A stretch of 64,000 nt of DNA from Zestomonas carbonaria (GTDB taxonomy: Bacteria; Pseudomonadota; Gammaproteobacteria; Pseudomonadales; Pseudomonadaceae), in NCBI RefSeq assembly GCF_904061905.1, contig NZ_CAJFCI010000054.1:62001-126000 (forward strand). Direction: 5' to 3'. Numbering within the stretch: position 1 is the first letter of the stretch; every line of letters starts with the position of its first letter. Positions 1 to 8,411 of this stretch are shown here, in pieces. A program made the position numbers and the translations under genes. The notes below the pieces were generated by a model, which saw only the letters and a program-made list of their open reading frames with translations, was not told the origin of the DNA and ran no database searches.

Positions 1-48
1 CGCGGGGAACCAGAAGACGCGGCGATATCGCTGTGCTCCCTCCAAACG

Positions 49-81
49 AAAAAACTCCGCGGGTGGAGCACCCCCGCGGAG
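49..81 (-). terminator. Rho-independent terminator of the minus-strand catabolic cluster
   Basis: Read on the minus strand, a GC-rich hairpin (arms 81-73 and 63-55, CTCCGCGGG against its complement, 9-nt loop) is followed directly by a run of six T (54-49). It lies about 94 bp past the stop of the last minus-strand gene, as expected for the end of that operon. Confidence 0.85.
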
Positions 82-174
82 CAGCCGTCTCGACTATGTG
101 ATGCAGAAGCCCGGCCGCGATAGCGAGACGTAAACCGGACCGTGGCCGAGGCCACGGTTGCTGATGCGGCCCTG

Positions 175-1599
175 CTACATCTTCTTCACCTGCGGCAACG
201 GATAGGTGCCATCGAGAATCGCCTCGTTCGGCTGGTACAGCCGGAGGAGCAGGTAGAAGTTCCCCTTCGGCGCCGGCAGCCAGTTGGCCTTGTCCGCTCC
301 CTGGGGTTCGTCGCGCTGGATCGGGATGCTGAAGGAGCCGTCCTCGCGGATGCGCAGGCCGGCGGTATCCGAACCCACCTTGTAGCGGCCGATGGGATTG
401 GCCACGAGCATCTTGTCGTCGGCGTTGTAGATCGTCAGCGACCAGAACGCCCCCACGGGCGGGGCCTTGGTGAAGGCCACCTCGTAGCGGTTGGTGCCGT
501 CCAGGGGCTTTCCTTCGGCGTCGGTGTAGCGGATGGGATAGGTCGCCTCCTCGGCCAGGTTGCCGCCCAGGTAAGGACCGGACATCAGCGCGCGGCCCGG
601 GTAGTTGAAGCCGAACTCGGTCACCAGGGTCATGTACCAGCCATTGCGCAGTACGCTCGCCGCCGCGGTTTCCTTGCCGGCTACCAGTGGCGCATCCTCC
701 AGGGCGCGCTTGAGCCCCTTGACCTGCTCGGGCGCCAGTTTCGCCTGGTCGAAGCCATGCTCCCAGGTCAGGCCGATGCGTTCGAACTGGCCGACCAGCG
801 CCTCATCGCCCGGCTTGAGCTGGTTGTGCCGCATGGCATAGCCGAGGTGGGTGAAGAAGCCCAGGTCGTTGCCCTCGATCGCAGGCAGCGATGCGAGCGT
901 AGCCGGCGGCGCGACGTAGCTGGCATTGTCGAGTTGGCTCAAAGGGCGCAGATCGAACCCGGCCTGCAGGGCCCGTACCGGTTCCATCGCTTCGCCCGGG
1001 GTGACGTGCAGCCGTCCCCACAGCCAGACCTTGTCGGTGGTCGCCGCGAGGGCTTTCACGCCTGCGGGCAGCGTGCCTTGCCAGCCCGGCGGCACTATCG
1101 CGAAACGGCCCGCCTGGGTGCCGGTGGCGCGCCGGCCGATGTAGTGCTCCAGGTCGTGGTACATGCTGAAGACGTTGACCACGTAGTAGCGGTCGGCCGT
1201 GTCCGGCACGCTCAGCACATAGGGCTCGGTCAGGTTGACGACGGCGCTCATGTAGAGCGTGTCGTGGTTGGCGGTAGGCATGTCCTTGTCGGCCGGGGTC
1301 GACAGTTCGGTGGCCCAGCCGATCTGGTTCAGCGGCGCACGGTAGCTGGTGGCCGGTTTGTCGGCCGGCACGTCGATGTATTCGCGGATGATCCGCTCCA
1401 GGCGCACCAGCGGGTAACCCCAGCTATAGGCCATCACGCCCAGGGCGTAGGCTTCGGCCTCCCGCGCCTTGACGGAGTTCTCGGCGTTCATCACGGTGGT
1501 GATCAACGGATCGGGATAGGGCGCGGCGGCCAGCGCATGGGCCGAACAGACGGCCGAGGCCGCGACAAGGGTGGCGATCAGGGTTTTCAGTGGTTTCAT
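175..1599 (-). CDS. Exported DUF1254/DUF1214 domain protein (copy 2)
   Basis: A 474-aa protein with an N-terminal signal peptide ending near ASAVCSAHALAA, so probably periplasmic. The N-terminal half matches the DUF1254 type and the C-terminal third the DUF1214 type: a conserved NWLPAP...FYLLLRLYQP segment and a final P-L-P. These families have no established biochemical role. The start is supported by GAGGAAG upstream of the ATG. It begins 25 nt after the MetA-like gene and is the last gene before the terminator. It is a distant paralogue of the protein at 2593-4101, and the two flank a putative channel, which suggests a shared role in handling one substrate. Family assignment is fairly sure; function is unknown. 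Confidence 0.8.
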   Translation of the reverse strand: MKPLKTLIATLVAASAVCSAHALAAAPYPDPLITTVMNAENSVKAREAEAYALGVMAYSWGYPLVRLERIIREYIDVPADKPATSYRAPLNQIGWATELSTPADKDMPTANHDTLYMSAVVNLTEPYVLSVPDTADRYYVVNVFSMYHDLEHYIGRRATGTQAGRFAIVPPGWQGTLPAGVKALAATTDKVWLWGRLHVTPGEAMEPVRALQAGFDLRPLSQLDNASYVAPPATLASLPAIEGNDLGFFTHLGYAMRHNQLKPGDEALVGQFERIGLTWEHGFDQAKLAPEQVKGLKRALEDAPLVAGKETAAASVLRNGWYMTLVTEFGFNYPGRALMSGPYLGGNLAEEATYPIRYTDAEGKPLDGTNRYEVAFTKAPPVGAFWSLTIYNADDKMLVANPIGRYKVGSDTAGLRIREDGSFSIPIQRDEPQGADKANWLPAPKGNFYLLLRLYQPNEAILDGTYPLPQVKKM

Positions 1600-1624
1600 G
1601 CGGCTTCCTCGCTTTCGTTACGGC

Positions 1625-2584
1625 TCAGATCGGGCTCAATGGCACCGAAAGGGTGATGAACGTCGCCGTGCCTTCCAGGCGGTTTTCGGTCGACTGTTCC
1701 TTGTAGTTTTTCAGGCGCAGCGACCAGGGCTGGCGATCCACCTCGAAATGCCAGGCGGCGGTGACGCCGAACGCCCGCGCGCGGCCCTTGAACGGCCCGA
1801 GGTTCGCGCCCCGGCCGCTGTCGTCCGTCAGTTGGCGGTAGTGGTAACCGAGCAGGCCGGCGGAGAAGTGCCGGCCGAAATGCTGTTCGGCGGCCCATTC
1901 CAGGTGGAATTCGTTGCCGCTGCGGTAGTCGGTGTGGGGGTTGCTGGCGTTGAAGGTGACGCCGGTGGCGGCCGACAGGTCCAGGCCGATCGCCGGGTCG
2001 AACCAGGTCAGCGCGGCGAAGGTATCGGCGCCCCAGTGGTTGAAGGCGACGTTGGCCAGGGCGTCCTCGTCGTAGTCGCCAATCGGAACGTTCAGCGCCA
2101 CCCCGCCCTGCCAGTGGAAGTTGCCACGGTGCCAGCCGAGCATCGCCGCCAGCACCGGGTCGCCATAGGTGTAGTTGGAAGCATGCACGTCACTGGCGAA
2201 GCGGTTGCCGAGCGGCCCGGTCAGCTCGGCCGCGAAGTCGATGCTCGGCCCGCCCAGCGGCTGGCTGACGGAAAGCCCCAGGTTGCCGCCCAGCAGCGTC
2301 AGCGGCGTGGACCACAGCAGCGTCGGCATCGCCAGCCAGATGTCGGCATCGACGCCCGCGACCACCTGGCCATTGAAGGGAAACGCGTGCGAGACGCCGG
2401 CGCTGCCCGAGTAACGGTAGAGATCGTTCTGCAGGTACAGGCCGGGCGGCGGCAGCACGCCAGCCATCGGGCCACGGGAACCCAGCAGATAGAAGCCGGC
2501 GCCGTTCTCGGCCGCCAGCACCTGGCCGCTGCCGAACAGCAGGCAGCCGGCCAGGCAAGCGCCTCCACGCGATATCGCCCTCAT
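1625..2584 (-). CDS. MetA-pathway/SphA-type outer-membrane beta-barrel protein
   Basis: A 319-aa protein that begins MRAISRGGACLAGCLL and has a signal peptide ending in VLAA. The rest is a series of alternating polar/hydrophobic strands rich in W, Y and G, ending in FITLSVPLSPI, as in the 'phenol MetA degradation' outer-membrane family often found beside catabolic operons. Likely role: outer-membrane passage of a hydrophobic substrate (inferred from the family). A longer in-frame reading upstream overlaps the preceding gene and lacks a signal peptide at its start, so ATG at 2584 was chosen. It lies 8 nt downstream of the DUF1254 gene, so the two are co-transcribed. Confidence 0.75.
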   Translation of the reverse strand: MRAISRGGACLAGCLLFGSGQVLAAENGAGFYLLGSRGPMAGVLPPPGLYLQNDLYRYSGSAGVSHAFPFNGQVVAGVDADIWLAMPTLLWSTPLTLLGGNLGLSVSQPLGGPSIDFAAELTGPLGNRFASDVHASNYTYGDPVLAAMLGWHRGNFHWQGGVALNVPIGDYDEDALANVAFNHWGADTFAALTWFDPAIGLDLSAATGVTFNASNPHTDYRSGNEFHLEWAAEQHFGRHFSAGLLGYHYRQLTDDSGRGANLGPFKGRARAFGVTAAWHFEVDRQPWSLRLKNYKEQSTENRLEGTATFITLSVPLSPI

Positions 2585-2592
2585 CCTTCGCG

Positions 2593-4101
2593 TCAAGGCA
2601 GCAGCGGGCTGTTCATCGTCAGGCCGGGAAGCCCGTCGGCCGACGGCACGCGGGCGGTCTTCGCCTCGACGCGCTCGAAGTCCGGCATCTTGAAGCGCTT
2701 GTCGAACAGCTCGTCGCTCGCGCCATAGAAGCGCAGCGCCGGCAACGGCCGCTTGCCGCTGGTGGGAATCCAGTTGGACTCCAGCCCTTGCGGGGCTTGC
2801 GGCCCGACGTACAGGGTGACGCTGCCGTCGGCGTTCTTCTTCATCTTGTCGACGCCGTAGGAATCCAGCGTGGTGCGGCCTTCCCGGGAGTAGATGAACG
2901 CCATGGTCGCGCGGTCGTAGACCGTCAGCGACCAGAATTGCTTGACCGGCATGTCGGCCGGCACCACCAGCTTGTAGGTGGCGCCCGCCTCCAGCGGCCG
3001 GCCCTGATTGTCCGCCATGGCCATCAGGTAGTAGGCGGCCGGTCGCTCGGGGATCCGCCGGGGCACCAGGGTGCACCAGAAGAACGCCAGCGCGCGGCCG
3101 TCGATGTCGATGCGCTCCGGGTACTCGAAGCTGAAGCCGCGTTCGCTGTCCGGCAGCAGCAGCGGCACATACTGGCGGTCGGGCCAGTAGTACGTGTCCC
3201 TGGGCAGGTTGTCGAAACGCTCCTGCATGTAGTGCCAGACGTCCACCACCGCCTGGCGCATCGCCTTGCGGGTCTTCTCGTCCGGCTGGTAGGGCTTGCC
3301 GCGCTCGATGCCGAGGGACGCCAGCAGGCCGATCATGTGCCGGTCCTGGGGCCGCACCGGCTCGTAGGTGATGGTGTCGTGGAGCAACTGGAAGTAACGC
3401 TCGTCCTGCGGCAGCAGCGACGAGAAGCGCTGATCGACGGGGTCGACGAAGCGTTGCGCCGGTGGATTGCCCGCCTGCGACAGGTAGTACATCTTCAGGC
3501 GCTTCGAATAGGCGTAGGCATCCTCGGCGCTCTTGCCCGGCGCGCGCACCGAGCGGAAGGCGAAGATGATCCGATGGGTCGGCGACTCCACGTGCAGGTA
3601 GCCGGCCGGCACCTCGCCTTCGAAGTCCGGGCCGGTGAGCAGCAGCTTGCCGCCCTTGCCGGCGTCGATGCCGGACGGGCCGATGTCGGCGATGGTCATC
3701 TGCCAGGCGTCGACCACCTGCCCGTAGAGGCTGCCATCGGCGCCGGCCGGCGGCACTTCCAGCACCACCGGGCCCGCTTTCAGGTCGGAATAGGCGAAGA
3801 CATAGGGGGTCGAGCTGTTCGCCGTCCAGGTCTCGAACTTCGGCGTGGCCATCCCGGACATGGCGACGATGTCGTTGTCCTTCATGTCCAGTCCGCCCAG
3901 GGTGGCCACCCGGCCACCCTGGGTCTGCACCGACGGCAGCGACCAGAGCACGGCCTCGAAGGCGCGCTGGTACTTCACCTGGTAGTCGAAATCGCTCACC
4001 GAACGGCGGTCGCCGGGCGCGGGCTGCCCGCCCACCGGTTCATCCGCCTGGGCCAGGGGCATGGTCAGCAACAGCGAAGTCAGAATGCATCTACGAAGCA
4101 T
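2593..4101 (-). CDS. Exported DUF1254/DUF1214 domain protein (copy 1)
   Basis: A 502-aa protein with a short signal peptide (MLRRCILTSLLLTMPLAQA). It has a DUF1254-type N-terminal domain and a C-terminal DUF1214-type domain, with FWSLTVYDRATMAFIYSREG and the SNWIPTSGKRPLPALRFYG type of ending. A strong GGAGAGGA ribosome site precedes the ATG. It lies between the SDR gene (36-nt gap) and the outer-membrane protein gene (8-nt gap). Function is not established for the family; periplasmic location is inferred from the signal peptide. It resembles the 175-1599 product in architecture but is clearly diverged. Confidence 0.8.
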   Translation of the reverse strand: MLRRCILTSLLLTMPLAQADEPVGGQPAPGDRRSVSDFDYQVKYQRAFEAVLWSLPSVQTQGGRVATLGGLDMKDNDIVAMSGMATPKFETWTANSSTPYVFAYSDLKAGPVVLEVPPAGADGSLYGQVVDAWQMTIADIGPSGIDAGKGGKLLLTGPDFEGEVPAGYLHVESPTHRIIFAFRSVRAPGKSAEDAYAYSKRLKMYYLSQAGNPPAQRFVDPVDQRFSSLLPQDERYFQLLHDTITYEPVRPQDRHMIGLLASLGIERGKPYQPDEKTRKAMRQAVVDVWHYMQERFDNLPRDTYYWPDRQYVPLLLPDSERGFSFEYPERIDIDGRALAFFWCTLVPRRIPERPAAYYLMAMADNQGRPLEAGATYKLVVPADMPVKQFWSLTVYDRATMAFIYSREGRTTLDSYGVDKMKKNADGSVTLYVGPQAPQGLESNWIPTSGKRPLPALRFYGASDELFDKRFKMPDFERVEAKTARVPSADGLPGLTMNSPLLP

Positions 4102-4137
4102 GAGAACGTCCTCTCCTGGTAATGATCAACGTCCGTG

Positions 4138-4962
4138 TCAGCGGCGCTCGGCCTGCAAGGCCTTGGACAGGGTCTGGTCGGTGATCCAGCGCAGCAGTCC
4201 GCTGGTCTTGCGCGCCATGGCGCGCAGCAGTCGCGCCCGGAACCCCGGGGTGACCATGAACTGGCGCTTCTTCAAGCCGGCCAGGATGCCGGCCACCGCC
4301 TCCTCGACGCTGAGCACGCCGGCGGTGGCGTTGAGTGCCTCGGTGACCTTGCTGCCATGCTGGCGCTCGTAGGTCAGCAGCGGCGTGGCGATCTCACCGG
4401 GGCACACCACCGACACGTCGATGCCGCGCGGCTTCTGCTCCAGGCGCAGGACTTCGGCCAGGCCGACCACGCCGAACTTGGAGGCGCAGTAGGCGGCCTG
4501 GGTGTAGCCGCCGATGATCCCGGACAGCGACGCCACCAGCACCAGGTGGCTGCCTCGCGACATGTAGCGGAGCACGCCGGCGGCGAAATTGCGGCTGCCG
4601 ATCAGGTTGATGCGTACCACCTGCTCGAAGGTTTCCGCCGGCAGCTCGGTGAACAGCGCAGTGCGCAGGATGCCGGCGGAGTTGAAGGCGAAATCGGGCA
4701 CGCCCAGCATTTCCACCGCGTTGCCGATCGCCGTTTCCACCTCTGTGGACTGGGAGATGTCGACGGTGAACGCCTCGACCGCCTGCCCCGCCCTGATCCG
4801 CAGCCCTTGCAGCTCGTCGAGCACCGCACCGTCCACCTTCAGGTCGAACAGCGCCACGCTGGCGCCGTCGGCAACCAGCGCCTTGGCGATCTGCAGGCCG
4901 ATCCCGCTGCCGCCGCCGGAAATGAAAGCGACGCGCGGAGTACCTTGTATCCACTTGCTCAT
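4138..4962 (-). CDS. Short-chain dehydrogenase/reductase (classical SDR)
   Basis: A 274-aa cytoplasmic NAD(P)-dependent oxidoreductase. The nucleotide-binding motif is SGGGSGIG near residue 15, followed by an acidic residue (FDLKVD) that suggests a preference for NAD. The catalytic pair is in YCASK, with the SDR Ser in the preceding LVLVASLSG segment. The C-terminal tail (RARLLRAMARKTSGLLRWITDQTL) resembles SDRs acting on large hydrophobic alcohols. The start ATG at 4962 overlaps the stop of the upstream SDR gene by 4 nt, a sign of translational coupling; a longer in-frame reading lies inside that gene. Substrate unknown; a hydroxysteroid- or alcohol-like substrate is only a guess. Confidence 0.82.
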   Translation of the reverse strand: MSKWIQGTPRVAFISGGGSGIGLQIAKALVADGASVALFDLKVDGAVLDELQGLRIRAGQAVEAFTVDISQSTEVETAIGNAVEMLGVPDFAFNSAGILRTALFTELPAETFEQVVRINLIGSRNFAAGVLRYMSRGSHLVLVASLSGIIGGYTQAAYCASKFGVVGLAEVLRLEQKPRGIDVSVVCPGEIATPLLTYERQHGSKVTEALNATAGVLSVEEAVAGILAGLKKRQFMVTPGFRARLLRAMARKTSGLLRWITDQTLSKALQAERR

Positions 4963-5999
4963 ACTCGATTCCCCATTTGCATGATCTGCCCGGCCTCGCC
5001 CGGCAGGCGCTGGCCGGCGAAGTGTTCCGCCAACTCCTTCATCGCCGCCTCGAAGCTCACCGGCGGCCGGTAGCCCAGCAGACGCCGGGCCTTGTCCGTG
5101 GAGAACTCGTTGGGGCCGCCCATCAGGCGGAAGGTCTGGCGGGTGAGGTGCGGCCGCTGCTGCTGGTTGCGCAGATGTCCCCACCACTCCAGCAGCGAGG
5201 CCATGACCCGCGCCAGCCAGTTCGGCATGCTCTTCGGCGCTGGCGTCCGGGCGGCCTTGGCCAGCGCTTCCAGGTAGGTCTTCCAGGTCACCCCGAAGCC
5301 GTCGGCGGCGATGAACACCTCGCCCTTGTCGTAGCCGGAACGGGCCGCGGCGATCAGCAGCGCGACCAGGTTGTTCACGTGCACCAGCCCGGCGTCCCAG
5401 TTGCCGGAACCGAGCAGGCAGGGCGCGCCCTCGCGCATCACCTGCACCAGGGACGTCACCCAGGGCAGGCTGCCGACGCCGAAGACGTTGGCCGGCCGCA
5501 CGATGCTGGCCTTCAGGCCGCGCGCCACGCCGTCGAGGGTGACCCGCTCCTGTTCCTGCTTGCAGAACTCATAGGCCGACGAGGGCTCGCCGAGCGGGCT
5601 GTCTTCGTCCAGCCGGCCCTTGGCCAGGGCGCTGGCGAAGGCGCAGACGCTGGTGGTCACCACGAAGTGCGCCCCCCAGCCCAGCGCCAGCTCGATGGCC
5701 TGCTCGGTGCCCTTGACGGTGACGTCGACGTGGGACTGCGTGCTGCCCCAGTCGCTGACCACCGCCGCGAGGTGGAAGATGGCGTCCACCTGGCCGATCT
5801 CGCCGCGCAGCTCGACCAGCCGGCGCACGTCGCCGATCACCACCTCGACCCGCTCGCCCCACTCCGCCGGCACCGGCTCGCCGGGCAGCATCAGGGCGAC
5901 CACGCGGACCTGCTCGGCCAGCAACTGGCGCACCAGGTGGCGGCCGATGAAGCCGCCGGCGCCGGTGACGAATGCACTGTGCATCTGGCTCATCGTCAC
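4959..5999 (-). CDS. Extended SDR: NAD-dependent epimerase / 3-beta-hydroxysteroid dehydrogenase-type
   Basis: A 346-aa extended SDR. The N-terminal Rossmann motif is VTGAGGFIG, with a D in the acidic cluster VVIGDVRR and the FHLAA motif typical of extended SDRs. The active-site YEFCK supplies Tyr and Lys (YxxxK). C-terminal segments (LLGYRPPVSFEAAMKELAEHF) match the 3-beta-HSD/NAD-epimerase superfamily. The gene overlaps its neighbours by 4 nt on both sides (cupin upstream, SDR downstream), so it is tightly coupled. An alternative in-frame ATG lies 6 nt downstream. Substrate cannot be read from the sequence. Confidence 0.8.
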   Translation of the reverse strand: MTMSQMHSAFVTGAGGFIGRHLVRQLLAEQVRVVALMLPGEPVPAEWGERVEVVIGDVRRLVELRGEIGQVDAIFHLAAVVSDWGSTQSHVDVTVKGTEQAIELALGWGAHFVVTTSVCAFASALAKGRLDEDSPLGEPSSAYEFCKQEQERVTLDGVARGLKASIVRPANVFGVGSLPWVTSLVQVMREGAPCLLGSGNWDAGLVHVNNLVALLIAAARSGYDKGEVFIAADGFGVTWKTYLEALAKAARTPAPKSMPNWLARVMASLLEWWGHLRNQQQRPHLTRQTFRLMGGPNEFSTDKARRLLGYRPPVSFEAAMKELAEHFAGQRLPGEAGQIMQMGNRV

Positions 6000-6529
6000 T
6001 CACCAACCACGATGAGGTTGTCGCAGGCCTTGCCCTCGATGGCGCAGAGCGCGCGATAGACCGCCAGCGCCTTCTTGGCGTCGAGGATGTTGATGACCTC
6101 GCCCTTTTCGTTGATGTCGACGTTGCTGCCGAAGATGGCGAACCAGACGTCGGCGATCTCCTCGGCGTCCTCGGCCACGCACAGGGTGTGGATGGAATGC
6201 GCCGGCTCGTACAGGTAGGAACCGGCCTTGTTCACCTTGTCCGGGTATTCCTTGTAGAACCACTCGCCCTGCAGGGTGACGGCGAACACCGGGCCGGTGT
6301 GGTAGTGGGTGTCGACGCCGAAGCCCGGCTTCATGCGGGTGCGGTTGATCCACAGGTTCTGGTTCAGGTCCACGTGCAGGAGCTGGATGGTCGAGCCGTC
6401 CGGCAGGCTGACCCAGGGCAGGTCGTCTTCCAGCAGCAGGATGGCTTCGCGGGCGTGTTCGCGGGGTACGACCGGGCCTGCCTGCATGGCGGCGAGGAAT
6501 TCCAGGGCGGCGTTTTTGGTCTCACTCAT
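5996..6529 (-). CDS. Cupin protein of the 2,4'-dihydroxyacetophenone dioxygenase type
   Basis: A 177-aa single-domain cupin. The segment GVDTHYHTGPVFAVTLQGEW provides the first cupin motif with two His and a later Gln/Glu-type position; YLYEPAHSIHTL provides the second motif. The layout matches the small acetylacetone/2,4'-dihydroxyacetophenone dioxygenase-like group, non-haem iron enzymes that cleave C-C bonds. Dioxygenase activity is inferred. A GGAGA site lies 7-11 nt before the start. It sits 171 nt after the arylsulfatase stop and overlaps the next gene by 4 nt, so it probably heads a tightly coupled cupin-SDR-SDR set. Confidence 0.68.
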   Translation of the reverse strand: MSETKNAALEFLAAMQAGPVVPREHAREAILLLEDDLPWVSLPDGSTIQLLHVDLNQNLWINRTRMKPGFGVDTHYHTGPVFAVTLQGEWFYKEYPDKVNKAGSYLYEPAHSIHTLCVAEDAEEIADVWFAIFGSNVDINEKGEVINILDAKKALAVYRALCAIEGKACDNLIVVGE

Positions 6530-6700
6530 CGGGTTTCTCCAATCTTGTTGTGGTGTCGCGGGCTTGTCGTTCGTGTTGCGGGGTCAATCTCGAAGCGAGC
6601 GCTGCCCGGGCGCCCGCCATGACGGAACGGGCACCGGGAGAACATCCTTCGGGAATCGGGTCGTGGCGCGGCCGGGCTCAGTGGCCGAGCCGGGACGTCA

Positions 6701-8356
6701 TCACTGCTCGGCCTGCTTGAGGATCTGCTCCTTGAGCTTGTCGAAGCTCAGCGACATGCCTTCCTGCGCCGGCGGGAACTCCTTGAAGGTCTTCAGGTGC
6801 TCGACGATCAGGCCGGTCATCGCGTGGAACACATGGGCCTTCTTCTGCACCATGTGGGTACGCGGGCCGGGCGCCTGGTCGTAGCTCTCGAAGGGGTCCT
6901 GGCGGATATTGAACAGCCACGGGATTTCCAGCGTCGTGGTGCTGCCGTAGTAGCCGTCGCGGGTATAGAAGTGGGCCTTCCACTGGTTCAGGCGCACCGC
7001 CTGCAAGCGGCTCTCGGAGTAGTAGAACAGGGCGTTGCGCGCCGACTGCTCCTGCTTGCCCTGCCAGTAGTCCAGGTTGTTCAGGCCGTCGATGTAGTTC
7101 TTCTTCACCACGCCGGTGCCGAAGTCGTCGCCCTTGGCCAGGCGCTCGCGCACGTCGGGCACGCCGGCGGCGACGGCCAGGGTGGTGAACACGTCCTCGT
7201 GCGACTGGATGCCGTTGAGCTCCGCGCCCGCCGGGATACGGCCCGGCCAGCGGGCCATCATCGGCACGCGCACACCGCCTTCCCAGGTGGTCATCTTGCT
7301 GCTGCGGTAGGGGGTGGTGGCGCCCTCGGGCCAGGTCTCGTGTTCCGGGCCGTTGTCGGTCGAATAGACCACGATGGTGTTGTCGGCCACGCCCAGGTCT
7401 TCGAGCTTCTTCAGTACCGCGCCGACATCGTTGTCGTGTTGCAGCATGCCGGCGCAGTGCACATCCTCGCCGCTGGTGTACTGCTTGCAGCGCTCCAGGT
7501 ACTCGGCGGGGGCATGGGTGTAGACGTGCATGCGCGTGGTGTTGATCCAGGCGAAGAACGGCTTCTTCTCCTGCACCGCCTTGTCCATGAAGGTGAAGGA
7601 CGCCGCGGTGAACTCCTCGTCCACCCGCGTCATCCGCGCGCGGGTCAGCGGCCCGGTGTCCTCGCAGCGCTGCTTGCCCCACTTGCCGAAGCGCGGGTCA
7701 TCTCCCGACGGATCGCCGCCCGACTGCTCCTTGTCGGTGGCGTAGCAGTGCAGCACGCCGCGTGGGCCGAATCGCTCCTTGAATTTCGTATCGGTCGGGT
7801 AGTCGACATCCTCCGGCTCCTCCTCGGTATTGAGGTGGTAGAGGTTGCCGAAGAACTCGTCGAAGCCGTGCACCGTCGGCAGGTGCTCGTTGCGGTCGCC
7901 CAGGTGGTTCTTGCCGAACTGGGCGGTCGCGTAGCCCTGGCTCTTCAGCACCTGGGCCAGGGTCACGGTCTGCGGCTTGAGCCCCACCGGGCCGCCCGGC
8001 AGGCCCACCGCGGTCATCCCGGAACGGATCGGCAACTGCCCGGTGATGAAGGCGGCCCGCCCCGGGGTGCAGCTCGGCTGGGCGTAGTGGTCGCTGAAGA
8101 TGGCGCCTTCCTTGGCTATCCGATCGATATTGGGCGTGCGATAGCCCATGGCGCCACGGCTGTAGGCGCTGAGGTTCCAGAAACCGACGTCGTCGCCCCA
8201 GATGACCACGATGTTCGGCTTGTCCGCCGGCTTCGCGAAGGACACCGTCGGCAGCAGCGATACCCCCATGGCCAGGGCGATGGCGCGCAGGCCGGGCAGC
8301 CTGCGGAGGCGCTTCAGGGCCGGCGGGACGAGTGGAGTTATCGAGCCATGGCTCAT
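6701..8356 (-). CDS. Exported arylsulfatase (type I, formylglycine-dependent)
   Basis: A 551-aa sulfatase. After a signal peptide (hydrophobic core LRAIALAMGVSLLPTVSFA) comes the metal-binding start NIVVIWGDDVG. The sulfatase signature SCTPGRAAFITGQ holds the CxPxR core whose Cys is converted to formylglycine. Later metal and substrate residues are in YSTDNGPEHETWP. It hydrolyses a sulfate ester, probably in the periplasm. The gene for the activating enzyme lies 55 nt upstream on the same strand. Start chosen at 8356: the longer in-frame reading has no signal peptide and runs into the upstream gene's territory. Natural substrate unknown; the neighbouring SDRs suggest that the released alcohol is then oxidised. 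Confidence 0.92.
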   Translation of the reverse strand: MSHGSITPLVPPALKRLRRLPGLRAIALAMGVSLLPTVSFAKPADKPNIVVIWGDDVGFWNLSAYSRGAMGYRTPNIDRIAKEGAIFSDHYAQPSCTPGRAAFITGQLPIRSGMTAVGLPGGPVGLKPQTVTLAQVLKSQGYATAQFGKNHLGDRNEHLPTVHGFDEFFGNLYHLNTEEEPEDVDYPTDTKFKERFGPRGVLHCYATDKEQSGGDPSGDDPRFGKWGKQRCEDTGPLTRARMTRVDEEFTAASFTFMDKAVQEKKPFFAWINTTRMHVYTHAPAEYLERCKQYTSGEDVHCAGMLQHDNDVGAVLKKLEDLGVADNTIVVYSTDNGPEHETWPEGATTPYRSSKMTTWEGGVRVPMMARWPGRIPAGAELNGIQSHEDVFTTLAVAAGVPDVRERLAKGDDFGTGVVKKNYIDGLNNLDYWQGKQEQSARNALFYYSESRLQAVRLNQWKAHFYTRDGYYGSTTTLEIPWLFNIRQDPFESYDQAPGPRTHMVQKKAHVFHAMTGLIVEHLKTFKEFPPAQEGMSLSFDKLKEQILKQAEQ

Positions 8357-8411
8357 CTTGTTGTTCTCCTGGTGCAGGTACGGGGTGTCGAAGGCGTTGC
8401 CCGGCACCCTT

